Source: Scatomorpha intestinigallinarum (GTDB lineage: Bacteria; Bacillota; Clostridia; Oscillospirales; Oscillospiraceae). Taken from it: a stretch of DNA of 16,803 nt. How positions within the stretch are numbered: position 1 is the stretch's first letter; the number at the start of each line of letters is the position of its first letter. The notes under the pieces are model-generated. The model saw nothing but the letters and a program-made list of their open reading frames with translations. It searched no databases and had not been told where the DNA came from. The translations under genes were made by a program, and so were the position numbers. The DNA lies in the NCBI GenBank assembly GCA_018712225.1, contig DVHH01000162.1:1-16803 (forward strand). The letters are read 5' to 3'. This document shows positions 1 to 7,706 of the stretch, one piece after another.

Positions 1-339
1 ATGAAGCTCATGGGCGAGATGGCCAAGCTCGAGAAGTATCTCGGCGGCGTCAAGGAGATGAAGAAGCTCCCCGGCGCTCTGTTCGTCATCGACTCCCGCA
101 AGGAGCACAACGCCATCGCCGAGGCCCGCAAGCTGCACATCCCCATCGTCGCCATAGTCGATACCAACTGCGACCCCGATGAGGTCGATTACGTCATCCC
201 CGCGAACGACGACGCCATCCGCGCCATCAAGCTTATCAGCGCCACCATGGCCAACGCCGTCCAGGAAGGCCGCCAGGGCGCCGACAACGCCTCCGACGAG
301 GCCGCCAAGGTCGAGGAGAGCGACGAGGCCGCCGAGTGA
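1..339 (+). CDS. rpsB: 30S ribosomal protein S2, C-terminal part (5' end outside window)
   Basis: This is the C-terminal part of ribosomal protein S2, a component of the small ribosomal subunit. The 112 visible residues contain the family's conserved stretch LEKYLGGVKEM, then RKEHNAIAEARKL and IVAIVDTNCDPDEVDYVIP, and finally NDDAIRAIKLI. S2 proteins are usually about 230-260 residues, so roughly the first half lies upstream of the window. The ATG at base 1 is an internal methionine, not the start. The tail is rich in Glu, Asp and Ala, a normal low-complexity end for this protein. It lies 52 bases upstream of tsf, the usual rpsB-tsf order of bacteria. Identity is very secure. Confidence 0.97.
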   Translation: MKLMGEMAKLEKYLGGVKEMKKLPGALFVIDSRKEHNAIAEARKLHIPIVAIVDTNCDPDEVDYVIPANDDAIRAIKLISATMANAVQEGRQGADNASDEAAKVEESDEAAE

Positions 340-391
340 GCCTCAATGCCCCGCGCACTATCTTTTAAATAATACGGAAGGATGATAATAT

Positions 392-1321
392 ATGGGATTC
401 ACAGCTGCTGACGTCAAGAACCTGCGCGAGATGACCGGTGTCGGCATGATGGACTGCAAGAAGGCCCTCGCCGAGGCCGACGGCGACATCGACAAGGCCG
501 TTGAGTGGCTCCGTGAGAAGGGCCTCGCCGCCGCCCAGAAGAAGGCCGGCCGCATAGCCGCTGAGGGCATGGCTTACGCTTACGTCTGCCCCGAGTGCGG
601 CGTGGGCTCCATAGTCGAAGTCAATGCCGAGAGCGACTTCGTCGCGAAGAACGACCTCTTCGTCGAGTACGTCCAGAACGTGGCCAAGGTCGTTGCGAAG
701 GACGCGCCCGCCGATCTGGACGCCCTGTTCGCCTGCAAGTACCCCGGCAGCGAGAAGACCGTGCTTGAGGAGCAGAACGACAAGGTCCTGGTCATCGGCG
801 AGAACATCAAGGTACGCCGCTTCGCCCGCTACGACAAGGGCGTGAGCGTGGCCTACGTCCACATGGGCGGCCGTATCGCGGTGCTTATGAACCTTGAGGT
901 CGGCGCGGGCTTTGAGAAGAGCGCCGAGGTCGAGGAGCTGGGCAAGGATCTCGCCATGCAGGTCGCGGCTCTGAATCCGCAGTTCCTGGACAAGAGCGAG
1001 GTCAGCGAAGAGTTCATCGAGAACGAGAAGCGCGTCCGTCTGGCCCAGGCCAAGGAGGACCCGAAGAACGCCACGAAGCCCGACGCCATCATCGAGAAGA
1101 TAGTCATGGGCGGCCTTGCCAAGTACTACAAGGAGATCTGCCTCATGCAGCAGCCGTTCGTGAAGGACGACAAGGTCTCCGTCGAGGACCACGTCGCCGC
1201 CGTCGCGAAGCAGCTCGGCACCACCATCAAGGTGAACTGCTACACCCGCTTCGAGAAGGGTGAGGGCATCGAGAAGCGCCAGGACGACCTCGCCGCCGAG
1301 GTCGCCAAGCTCGTGAAGTAA
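392..1321 (+). CDS. tsf: Elongation factor Ts
   Basis: EF-Ts is the cytoplasmic nucleotide exchange factor that releases GDP from EF-Tu during translation. The 309-residue product begins with the UBA-like N-terminal domain carrying TGVGMMDCKKAL (residues 15-26), followed by the core signature with SDFVAKND at about residues 81-88, the region that contacts EF-Tu. The length is slightly above the 280-300 typical of the family. A ribosome binding site (AAGGA) lies about 10 bases before the ATG. It is probably co-transcribed with rpsB and ends just before a strong terminator. One small oddity is a CPEC pair (Cys66, Cys69) just before the core signature. The pyrH and frr genes that often follow tsf are not here; a convergent operon is. 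Confidence 0.97.
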   Translation: MGFTAADVKNLREMTGVGMMDCKKALAEADGDIDKAVEWLREKGLAAAQKKAGRIAAEGMAYAYVCPECGVGSIVEVNAESDFVAKNDLFVEYVQNVAKVVAKDAPADLDALFACKYPGSEKTVLEEQNDKVLVIGENIKVRRFARYDKGVSVAYVHMGGRIAVLMNLEVGAGFEKSAEVEELGKDLAMQVAALNPQFLDKSEVSEEFIENEKRVRLAQAKEDPKNATKPDAIIEKIVMGGLAKYYKEICLMQQPFVKDDKVSVEDHVAAVAKQLGTTIKVNCYTRFEKGEGIEKRQDDLAAEVAKLVK

Positions 1322-1333
1322 ATAAACACGGCA

Positions 1334-1371
1334 AAAAAGCCTTCCGCTTTGCAGCGGAAGGCTTTTTCTTT
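1334..1371. terminator. Bidirectional rho-independent terminator between tsf and etfA
   Basis: A perfect 14-base-pair stem has arms 1334-1347 and 1354-1367 (core GCCTTCCGC / GCGGAAGGC) and a 6-base loop. A-tracts on the left and T-tracts on the right give a U-run in both directions. It lies 12 bases after the tsf stop and a few bases after the etfA stop on the other strand, so it can end both converging transcripts. Confidence 0.93.
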
Positions 1372-1376
1372 TCCTG

Positions 1377-2372
1377 TTATCTGGCTTTGAGCAGGGCGAT
1401 CATCGCGTCGCACACTTCGTCCATGTCGGCCACTATGCCGTAGTCGCAGTAGTTGAATATGGCGGCGTTGGGGTCGGAATTCACGGCGATGAAGGTCTCG
1501 GCGTCCACTCCGGTCACGTGGTTCACCGCGCCGGAAATGCCGAAGCCGATGTAGAGCCTGGGCTTTATCATCACGCCGGACTGGCCGACCTGGAGCTTGT
1601 AGGGCAGCAGCTCGCGGTCCACCAGCGGCCTCGTGCAGGCCAGCTTTCCGCCGAGCAGCGCGGCCAGCTCCCGGTACTTGGGCAGGCTCTCGTTTTTGAG
1701 CCCGGCGCCCACGCACACGATGGTCTCGCAGCCGGCTATGTCCAGCTCGGGCTCGAAGGCGTCCGAGACGAAGCCCAGGAGCCGGGTGCGTATCTCCTCC
1801 TCCGGGAAGGAGATCTCCTCCTCGATGAGCTCTATGTTCTCCCTGCGGCCTGCGGGCTCGTGCTTGAAGGTGCCGGGGCGGATGGTGCCCACCTGCGGAC
1901 GGAGCACGGGTATGGTGATGACGGCCATTATCTTGCCGCCCGCCGCGGGCTCGACGAATTCAATATCGCCCGTCTCCGGGTTATATATTATCTCCGTGGC
2001 GTCGGAGGTGCAGCCGGTCTCCAGCCTCGCGGCAAAGCGAGGGGCGAAGTCCCTGCCGTTCGTCGTGCCGCCGACGAATACGGCAGAGGGCTTGTATTTT
2101 TCGCACAGGACGGTGAAAAGATTGGCGTAGGCCTCGGTGTTGTACCTTTCGTAGCCGGTACCGGAGACCTGTATCAGTCCGTCGATGCCGCAGTCCTTTA
2201 TCTTGTCGAGCTCGGACTCGGGCAGAGAGCCGGCGGCCACGGCCACCAGCCTGTCGCCCGAGAGGTCGCAGAGCTTGCGCAGCTCGCAGCAGAGCTCCAG
2301 CGACACGGGGTGGACTTCGCCCCCGCTGTGCTCTATGTAGACCCACATGTCCTTGTAGTTTTTCTTATCCAT
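1377..2372 (-). CDS. etfA: Electron transfer flavoprotein, alpha subunit (clostridial type)
   Basis: This is the alpha subunit of a heterodimeric electron transfer flavoprotein, which carries electrons to or from acyl-CoA dehydrogenases through FAD. The 331 residues show the N-terminal ETF domain with GRDFAPRFAARLETG (about 107-120) and LRPQVGTIRPGTF (157-169). The C-terminal FAD domain follows, with VGAGLKNE (221-228), TRPLVD (247-252), GQSG (263-266) and GISGAVNHVTG (278-288). The usual Gln of GISGAIQH is Asn here. I chose the ATG at 2372: GGAGG sits 8 bases upstream, whereas the in-frame GTG at 2381 overlaps that site. It follows etfB by 13 bases and is the last gene of the operon. It is distinct from the FixB paralogue at 10162-11067. 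Confidence 0.93.
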   Translation of the reverse strand: MDKKNYKDMWVYIEHSGGEVHPVSLELCCELRKLCDLSGDRLVAVAAGSLPESELDKIKDCGIDGLIQVSGTGYERYNTEAYANLFTVLCEKYKPSAVFVGGTTNGRDFAPRFAARLETGCTSDATEIIYNPETGDIEFVEPAAGGKIMAVITIPVLRPQVGTIRPGTFKHEPAGRRENIELIEEEISFPEEEIRTRLLGFVSDAFEPELDIAGCETIVCVGAGLKNESLPKYRELAALLGGKLACTRPLVDRELLPYKLQVGQSGVMIKPRLYIGFGISGAVNHVTGVDAETFIAVNSDPNAAIFNYCDYGIVADMDEVCDAMIALLKAR

Positions 2373-2385
2373 TCCGGGCACCTCC

Positions 2386-3174
2386 TCAAATCCCGGCCAG
2401 CTCGAAGAGCTTGGCCACGCTGCCTTCCACCGAACCCTCGTCTATGATGAGGCCCGGCTCGGGCAGCACGGGCGGGAACATGCGCGGCACCTTAGTGGGG
2501 GAGCCGGGGTCGCCTATGCGGCCGCGGTCGAGGCCCGGGATGTCGTCGGCGGTGAGGACGGTGATCTTCGCCTTTTTGGCGGCGAGTTTGCCCTTGAGGC
2601 TGGGGATGCGCGCGGGATAGTGCGTCTTTTCCATGGTGAACAGGCAGGGCATGCTCACCTCAAGCGTTTCCACCCCGGTCTCAAGCTCGCGCTCGACGAC
2701 GAGCTTGCCCGCGGCCTCGTCCACGGACTTTATCAGGCTGGCGCTCGTCACCTGGGCGGCGCCGAAACGCTCGGCCAGCTGGGCGCCCATCTGGCCAGTG
2801 GCCCCGTCGAGGGTCTCCTTGCCGCAGAAGATGAGGTCAAAGCTGTCGATGGACTTCGCTGCGGAGACTATGGAATAACTGGTGGCGAGGGTGTCTGCGT
2901 TTCCAAAGGCGCGGTCAGTGACCAGGATGGCCCTGTCGGCGCCTGCGGCCAGGCACTCGCGCAGGGCGGCCTCTGCCGCGGGAGGCCCCATGGTGATGAG
3001 GCTCAGCTCGGCGCCGTACTGCTCCTTGACGGACAGGGCGGCGGCGAGGGCGTTGCCGTCCAGGGGGTTCAGAATGGCGGGTACGCCGGCCCGGATGAGG
3101 TTGCCCGTCTCGGGGTCCATCCTCATCTGGTCCACGTCCGGGACCTGTTTTACGCAAACTAGTATTTTGAGCAT
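2386..3174 (-). CDS. etfB: Electron transfer flavoprotein, beta subunit (clostridial type)
   Basis: This is the beta subunit that pairs with the downstream EtfA. The 262-residue product starts MLKILVCVKQVPD, typical of the family. It has TDRAFGNADTLATS at about residues 86-99 and KETLDGATGQMG at 119-130, the nucleotide/FAD-binding region. Stretches like these are common in clostridial EtfB proteins, including electron-bifurcating ones; whether this one bifurcates cannot be told by eye. A longer reading frame runs back to 3525, but the real start is the ATG at 3174: AGGAGAG lies just upstream at good spacing, and the extension only overlaps the neighbouring permease in a wrong frame. It sits 44 bases downstream of the permease stop. 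Confidence 0.93.
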   Translation of the reverse strand: MLKILVCVKQVPDVDQMRMDPETGNLIRAGVPAILNPLDGNALAAALSVKEQYGAELSLITMGPPAAEAALRECLAAGADRAILVTDRAFGNADTLATSYSIVSAAKSIDSFDLIFCGKETLDGATGQMGAQLAERFGAAQVTSASLIKSVDEAAGKLVVERELETGVETLEVSMPCLFTMEKTHYPARIPSLKGKLAAKKAKITVLTADDIPGLDRGRIGDPGSPTKVPRMFPPVLPEPGLIIDEGSVEGSVAKLFELAGI

Positions 3175-3218
3175 TCTTATTCTCTCTCCTAATAAGAAAA
3201 TTGCAGTTGTGCCGCGGC

Positions 3219-4487
3219 TCACAGCCCGTATGCCAGGGGGATGAGCAGCGCGGCGGCTATGAGCGACAGGAGGTTGTAGAGGCCGCCGACCTTGGTGTAG
3301 TCCGTGAACCTGTATCCGCCGACCATGGTCATGGTGAGGGGCGGGGTGGCCACGGGCGTGGCAAAGGCCAGGTTGCAGCCGATCACGACCGTGACGACAT
3401 ATGGGATGGGGTCCACGCCGAGCCCGGTGCCCAGCGAGATGGCCAGGGGGGTCAGCACGGCCGCAGTTGCGGTGTGGCTCATTATGTTCCCGAGGACCGC
3501 GGAGGTCACAAGGAGAACAAGGCATATGGTCACGGGGTTCGCCCCGCTGCCGAAGGCGGATATTATCATGTCTGCGACCGCCTGGACAACGCCGCTCTTG
3601 TTCAGGGCGGTGGATATGCCCATGGCCCCGCCGAGGACGCAGATGGTGTTCCAGTCCAGGGACTTGAAGGCCTTGTCAAAGGAGATGCAGCCGGTCAGTA
3701 TGCACAGGGCGGCCGCAATGGCCCCGACCGTGCCGAAGGAAAACACGCCCGCCGTGAAGCCGGCCACGCAGCCGAGCATGATTAGGCAGACCGTGATACA
3801 CTTGGCCTTGCTGCGGACCTGCCCGCCGTCCCCGGAGGGGGCGGGGTCCTCGACTTCGGGGAAGTCGAAAACCTTTTTCTGCAGGCGTATGCCTATGAAC
3901 AGATAGTAGAGGGCCAGCACTATGACGAGCGGGAAGCCCACCTTGCCCAGCTCCCAGAAGGTGAGCTCCCTCACCGAGTCCGTGGTCTGGAGTATGGCCT
4001 GGGCCGTCAGCTGGGGCGTGGAGCCTGCGAGCGTGCAGTTGCCGCCCACGACCGAGGCAATGCCCACGGCCATGTAGGTGTTCTTCTTCGTTATCGCCCC
4101 GCCCGAAGAGCGGGCCAGTGAGGCCAGCAGCGGCAGGAATATCGCCACCACCGCGCTGTTGCTGAGGAAGGAGGACAGAATGGAGACCGTCAGCACGAGC
4201 ACTATTATGAGCAGCTTCTCGTTCCGGCCCATCCTCCTGACTATGGCGCTGCCGATTATTTCGGCCGCGCCGGTCTCGAACACTGCGCTGCCCAGTATGA
4301 GCACGGAGGCGACCATTATGACCGTGTCGGAGCCGAAGGGCGCCACGACGTCCGAAGGCTCTATGATGCCGAAGATCATCATGAGCAGGGAGCCGACGAC
4401 GGCCGTCAGGCCGGCGGGACGCCTCTGCATGACGAAGGATATGAGGATAACTACAAAAATAACTGACGCCAGAATAGGTTTTATCAC
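3219..4487 (-). CDS. SLC13/ArsB-type permease (IT superfamily), probable organic anion transporter
   Basis: This is a polytopic membrane protein of 422 residues with about 10-12 hydrophobic segments and only short loops apart from a charged linker near 203-229. It has the twofold repeat of the ion transporter superfamily: a first motif LSNSAVVAIFLPLL (about 108-121) and a second, MSHTATAAVLTPLA (336-349). These occupy the places of the SNT motifs that bind sodium and carboxylate in SLC13 proteins. A C-terminal ATPVATPPLTMTMVGGYRF fits SLC13 members as well. The start is GTG at 4487 with GGAGGTG just upstream; no better ATG is near. The substrate is not readable; the setting between an acyl-CoA ligase and an ETF suggests an organic acid. 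It is unrelated in detail to the other transporter at 6172-7581. Confidence 0.85.
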   Translation of the reverse strand: MIKPILASVIFVVILISFVMQRRPAGLTAVVGSLLMMIFGIIEPSDVVAPFGSDTVIMVASVLILGSAVFETGAAEIIGSAIVRRMGRNEKLLIIVLVLTVSILSSFLSNSAVVAIFLPLLASLARSSGGAITKKNTYMAVGIASVVGGNCTLAGSTPQLTAQAILQTTDSVRELTFWELGKVGFPLVIVLALYYLFIGIRLQKKVFDFPEVEDPAPSGDGGQVRSKAKCITVCLIMLGCVAGFTAGVFSFGTVGAIAAALCILTGCISFDKAFKSLDWNTICVLGGAMGISTALNKSGVVQAVADMIISAFGSGANPVTICLVLLVTSAVLGNIMSHTATAAVLTPLAISLGTGLGVDPIPYVVTVVIGCNLAFATPVATPPLTMTMVGGYRFTDYTKVGGLYNLLSLIAAALLIPLAYGL

Positions 4488-4535
4488 TAAACACCTCCGC
4501 GCGTTACCTGGGCGCCGGGGAACCGGACCGGCACA

Positions 4536-4558
4536 GGAGGCGGGCTCCGCCCGCCTCC
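4536..4558 (-). other. GC-rich hairpin in the ligase-permease gap
   Basis: This is a perfect 10-base inverted repeat (GGAGGCGGGC / GCCCGCCTCC) with a 3-base loop in the 80-base gap between the ligase stop and the permease start. No U-run follows in the direction of transcription, so it is more likely an mRNA processing or stabilising hairpin than a full terminator. That role is inferred. Confidence 0.6.
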
Positions 4559-4567
4559 ACCGGCACG

Positions 4568-6136
4568 TCAGGCGATCCTTGTAAATATCTTTGCGGCGTT
4601 CTCCCTGAGAACGTTTTTCTGTACCTTGCCCACGCTGTTTTCGGGCAGGCTGTCCAGCAGCGCCCAGTAGCGGGGCTTCTTGTATGAGGCGAGGTTGGCC
4701 GCGCAGAAGTCCAGCAGCTCGTCCGCGCTCAGTTCAGCGCCGGGGTTGAGCACTATCGCGGCGGCTATCGCCTCCCCGAACCTGGGGTCCGGAACTCCTA
4801 CGACGGCGCTGTCCATGACGGCGGGGTGGCTTTGCAGCACCCGCTCTATCTCCTGCGCATACACGTTTTCGCCGCCGGTCTTCACTATGTCCCTTTTTCT
4901 GTCCACCAGGTAATAGTACCCGTCCGCGTCAACGCGCATAATGTCCTCGGTCCTGAACCAGCCGTCCACGAAAATGTCGTCCTGCTCGTCCTCGCGGCCG
5001 AGATAGCCCTTGAACACCAGCGGGGAACGCACCAGGGCTTCGCCCGGCACGCCGACGGGGACCTGCGCGCCCGTCTCGTCCACGATGCGGACTTCGACAA
5101 GTGCGTTCAGCCTGCCCACCGTGCTCATGAGCTCGGGCCGCTCCCGGAGCTGCTGACGGGAAAGGTTGCAGCCTGTGGCGCTGCATACCTCAGTTGAACC
5201 CCAGGAGGGCCTCAGCTTGCAGTTGGGGAACATCTCGAAGATGTCGTCGATACAGGCCTTTGTACACTTGCCCGCTGTGACCAGGGCGAGCCTGACGCTG
5301 GACAGGTCGTATTTGCGCGCCGCCTCGGACTGGTACAGCCTCTGATAGGAGATGGGCGGCAGCATTAGGACCTCGGTGGCCTTTCGTGACTCAATCTGAC
5401 GGCAGATCTTTTCCGGGTCGAAGGAGCTCACGAGTATCAGCGTGGCGGCCAGGGCCGCGGATTTCAGGATGCAGAAGAGCCCGGCGGTGTGGTAGAGCGG
5501 CGCGGGCGTGAGTATGGCCTCCGGCGTTTCCGAGGGCTCGTTGGCTATCGCGAGGACCAGGGCGTGGTCACGGACCATCTGCTGTGTTCTGAGGACGCCC
5601 TTCGAGACTCCGGTAGTGCCGCTGGTGAAGAGGATGACGCTCTCATCCTCCGGGCGAAGCTCCTCCTGAGCCTCGCCCGGGTCCGCTTCGGAGACCAGCT
5701 CCTCAAAGAGGGCATCGGCGCAGTCCGGCCTGGGGTCGCCCTGCCTGAGACAGCATATGGAGAGCCTGAGACCGCGGCAGCTTTGCAGTATGCTCTCAGT
5801 CTGCCCGGCGAATTCGGAGCCGAAAACCAGGCAGCCGCAGCCGGCCGTGTCTATGGTCCTGACAAGCTCGCCGGCCATCAGGCGCGCGTGCAGAGGCAGG
5901 ACGGCTACGCCCAGCTTCTGGCATGCATACCAGACTACCAGCCATTCCGTGCTGCTCTTCATGAGCAGCGCCAGTCTGTCTCCGCGCCTGAGCCCTTTGA
6001 GCTTCAAGGCGTTGGCAAGCCGGTTGCATTCGGCGTTCAGCTGGGAGTATGTAAGCTCGCGATCCTCGCACACGACAGCGGTCCGGTCAGGAAAGCAGTC
6101 GGCGTTCCTAAGCAAAAAATAGCCGAAATTAACCAT
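4568..6136 (-). CDS. Acyl-CoA ligase (AMP-forming), CaiC-like
   Basis: This ATP-dependent acid-CoA ligase of the ANL superfamily activates a carboxylate through an acyl-AMP intermediate. The 522 residues contain the phosphate-binding A3 loop TSGTTGVSKG (171-180), an A5 motif WGSTEV (312-317), and DGWFRTEDI (391-399, with TED for the usual TGD). They also contain the hinge DRKRDIVKTGGENVYAQEIE (412-431) and the C-terminal catalytic lysine in SVGKVQK (Lys504). All key residues are present and the length is normal. The ATG at 6136 has GGAGG at good spacing. It resembles the carnitine-CoA/medium-chain ligase branch, but the acid cannot be named from sequence alone. The likely role is to prime the pathway by charging the first substrate molecules, with the CaiB-type transferase then recycling CoA. 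Confidence 0.88.
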   Translation of the reverse strand: MVNFGYFLLRNADCFPDRTAVVCEDRELTYSQLNAECNRLANALKLKGLRRGDRLALLMKSSTEWLVVWYACQKLGVAVLPLHARLMAGELVRTIDTAGCGCLVFGSEFAGQTESILQSCRGLRLSICCLRQGDPRPDCADALFEELVSEADPGEAQEELRPEDESVILFTSGTTGVSKGVLRTQQMVRDHALVLAIANEPSETPEAILTPAPLYHTAGLFCILKSAALAATLILVSSFDPEKICRQIESRKATEVLMLPPISYQRLYQSEAARKYDLSSVRLALVTAGKCTKACIDDIFEMFPNCKLRPSWGSTEVCSATGCNLSRQQLRERPELMSTVGRLNALVEVRIVDETGAQVPVGVPGEALVRSPLVFKGYLGREDEQDDIFVDGWFRTEDIMRVDADGYYYLVDRKRDIVKTGGENVYAQEIERVLQSHPAVMDSAVVGVPDPRFGEAIAAAIVLNPGAELSADELLDFCAANLASYKKPRYWALLDSLPENSVGKVQKNVLRENAAKIFTRIA

Positions 6137-6171
6137 TTACAGCCTCCGAAAAACAATTCAAACTGCGGCGG

Positions 6172-7581
6172 TCAGGCAATGCTCCAGATTCCCATGAGGT
6201 TCCAGAGGAAATAGGCGATGTACATGCAGACCAGGCCGATGATGCAATAGACGTAGCAGTACTTCGTGGTGTCCTTGATGGTTACCCAGCCCTCGCCGGC
6301 GGCGTAGATGGCGGTCAGATACACGGAGCTCTGGTAGGGCAGGAACCAGCCGATGACAAAGGCATTGAGGATGAAGCCGATGATCCAGGGGTTGATGCCG
6401 GCCGAGATGCCGAGGGGGATGAGCAGGGCCGTGAAGACGGAGAGGTAGCCTATCTCGGAGAGGATGAGGAAGCGGACGAGCAGGGTGAGGACGGCCAGGC
6501 CGGCGATGAGCAGGAAGGGGTTGGAGAAGAAGCCCACGGTATAGGGGCCGACGGCCTCGCTGAGCCAGGTGGTGATGTTCACGTGGGGCAGCACGGTGCC
6601 GAGGCCCACGGAGCAGGCGATGAAGATGAGGGATTCCCAGGCCACGTTGTTGCGCCACTGCTTGACGGGCAGAATGCCGAAGATGAGGGTGGCGCAAAGG
6701 GCGATGAGGGCGGTGGCGTACTCGGGGATGTTGGTAACGCTCTTGAGCACCCAGGAGAGCACCGTGAGTATCATGATGACGCCCATGATCTTCTCCTCGC
6801 GCTTCCAGGGGCCGAGAGCCTTCTGGCGCTCCTCCAGGAAGGAGACGTCCAGCTTCTGGCCGGAGGCGGGCTTATACCTGTTGCTGATGTAAAGGTAGTT
6901 GCCGATGAAGAAGGGCACGATGAAGGGCAGCGAGCAGAGCGCCCACTTCACCATGGTGTACTCCGCCTGGATCTCCGCGCTGTACATGCCGACAAGGGCG
7001 GCGGTGGTGACGGAGGCGGTGATGAACATCGCGGGGGAGAAGCAGATGGCCGAGTAATAGGCGAGGAAAAGGCCGGTGGCCTCCTTGCCCTCGTTCTTGT
7101 AGCCCATGGCCTCGCTGATGCCGCGGGTCAGGGGGGAGAGGACGGTGCACTTGGCAGCCTTGCTGGGCACGAAGGGGGAGGTTATGGTCGTGACGGCCAG
7201 CAGGCCGATGACCTGGCCGCGGTAGCTCTTCGGGAAGAGCTTGAGCAGGATGATGGCTATGCGCTCAAGCAGGCCGCAGGCCTTTATGGCCGCGCCGAGC
7301 CCGAAGGCGGCGACGAGCAGCCAGTAAGTGGAGCCGGAAAAGGCGGAGAAGGACACTTCTATAGGCACCTTGCCGAAGATGACGAAGGCGACGCACATGA
7401 GTATGGCGGTGACGGCCTCATGGAAGACCTGTCCGGCCCACCAGACTATCGCGCAGACCAGTATGCCGATAACGCGCATGGCCTGGACTTCAAGCCCGGA
7501 GGGGGCGGGGATGAGCGCTATGGCTATGCCGAGAATGAGGCCTACTATGAGGTAGATGAGCTGCTTTTTGGTGAATTTCAT
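6172..7581 (-). CDS. DASS (CitT-like) anion transporter
   Basis: This 469-residue inner-membrane protein has about 12 hydrophobic segments and belongs to the divalent anion symporter/antiporter family. The region TSPFVPSKAAKCTVLSPL (134-151) lines up with the CitT/TtdT stretch that normally reads PSNTAR or PSSTAR, and the overall layout fits CitT-like proteins. CitT and TtdT are known citrate or tartrate/succinate exchangers. A substrate/product exchanger would therefore suit an anaerobic reductive pathway (inference). The oddity is Ser-Lys-Ala in place of Ser-Asn-Thr, and no clear second SNT motif near ILSEIGYLSVF (373-383). The ATG at 7581 is preceded by AAGGGAAGGG. It lies 125 bases after the dehydrogenase, separated by two hairpins. 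Confidence 0.86.
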   Translation of the reverse strand: MKFTKKQLIYLIVGLILGIAIALIPAPSGLEVQAMRVIGILVCAIVWWAGQVFHEAVTAILMCVAFVIFGKVPIEVSFSAFSGSTYWLLVAAFGLGAAIKACGLLERIAIILLKLFPKSYRGQVIGLLAVTTITSPFVPSKAAKCTVLSPLTRGISEAMGYKNEGKEATGLFLAYYSAICFSPAMFITASVTTAALVGMYSAEIQAEYTMVKWALCSLPFIVPFFIGNYLYISNRYKPASGQKLDVSFLEERQKALGPWKREEKIMGVIMILTVLSWVLKSVTNIPEYATALIALCATLIFGILPVKQWRNNVAWESLIFIACSVGLGTVLPHVNITTWLSEAVGPYTVGFFSNPFLLIAGLAVLTLLVRFLILSEIGYLSVFTALLIPLGISAGINPWIIGFILNAFVIGWFLPYQSSVYLTAIYAAGEGWVTIKDTTKYCYVYCIIGLVCMYIAYFLWNLMGIWSIA

Positions 7582-7633
7582 TTTTTCCCTTCCCTTCTGA
7601 CGTAAGAAAATGCGATGTGTTTGACAGGCTCGT

Positions 7634-7650
7634 TAATTGCGTGGCAATTA
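7634..7650 (-). other. Small AT-containing hairpin in the dehydrogenase-transporter gap
   Basis: This is a perfect 7-base inverted repeat, TAATTGC / GCAATTA, with a 3-base loop. It is the second of two inverted repeats that the minus-strand transcript would meet between the acyl-CoA dehydrogenase and the DASS transporter. No U-run follows it. It could also be a protein-binding palindrome. Confidence 0.5.
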
Positions 7651-7661
7651 CGGGCGCTGTC

Positions 7662-7698
7662 CGCCCTCTCCGGGGCGGGGAGCCGCGCGGAGAGGGCG
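7662..7698 (-). other. Strong GC hairpin after the acyl-CoA dehydrogenase gene
   Basis: An 11-base perfect inverted repeat (CGCCCTCTCCG at 7662-7672 and CGGAGAGGGCG at 7688-7698) with a 15-base loop starts about 9 bases after the dehydrogenase stop. The absence of a U-run argues against an efficient intrinsic terminator. It more likely marks a processing or stability boundary between the enzyme genes upstream and the transporter genes downstream. Confidence 0.65.
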
Positions 7699-7706
7699 TC
7701 GCCGGC

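Noticed and set aside
365..1192. Long minus-strand open frame over tsf
   Set aside because: It is antisense to a certain gene, with repetitive Leu/Val/Asp composition, as expected from GC-rich codon use on the other strand.
3175..3525. N-terminal extension of EtfB by about 117 residues
   Set aside because: The extension lies in a wrong frame over the permease gene, has no protein-like pattern, and the ATG at 3174 has a strong ribosome binding site and the standard EtfB N-terminus.
4568..6136. Naming the ligase caiC and the operon a carnitine operon
   Set aside because: No BCCT-type transporter or crotonase is present and the transporters suit carboxylates without a quaternary amine, so a carnitine substrate is not supported.
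7621..7650. TTGACA on the plus strand as a promoter
   Set aside because: No matching -10 box lies at 16-18 bases and there is no plus-strand gene to serve.
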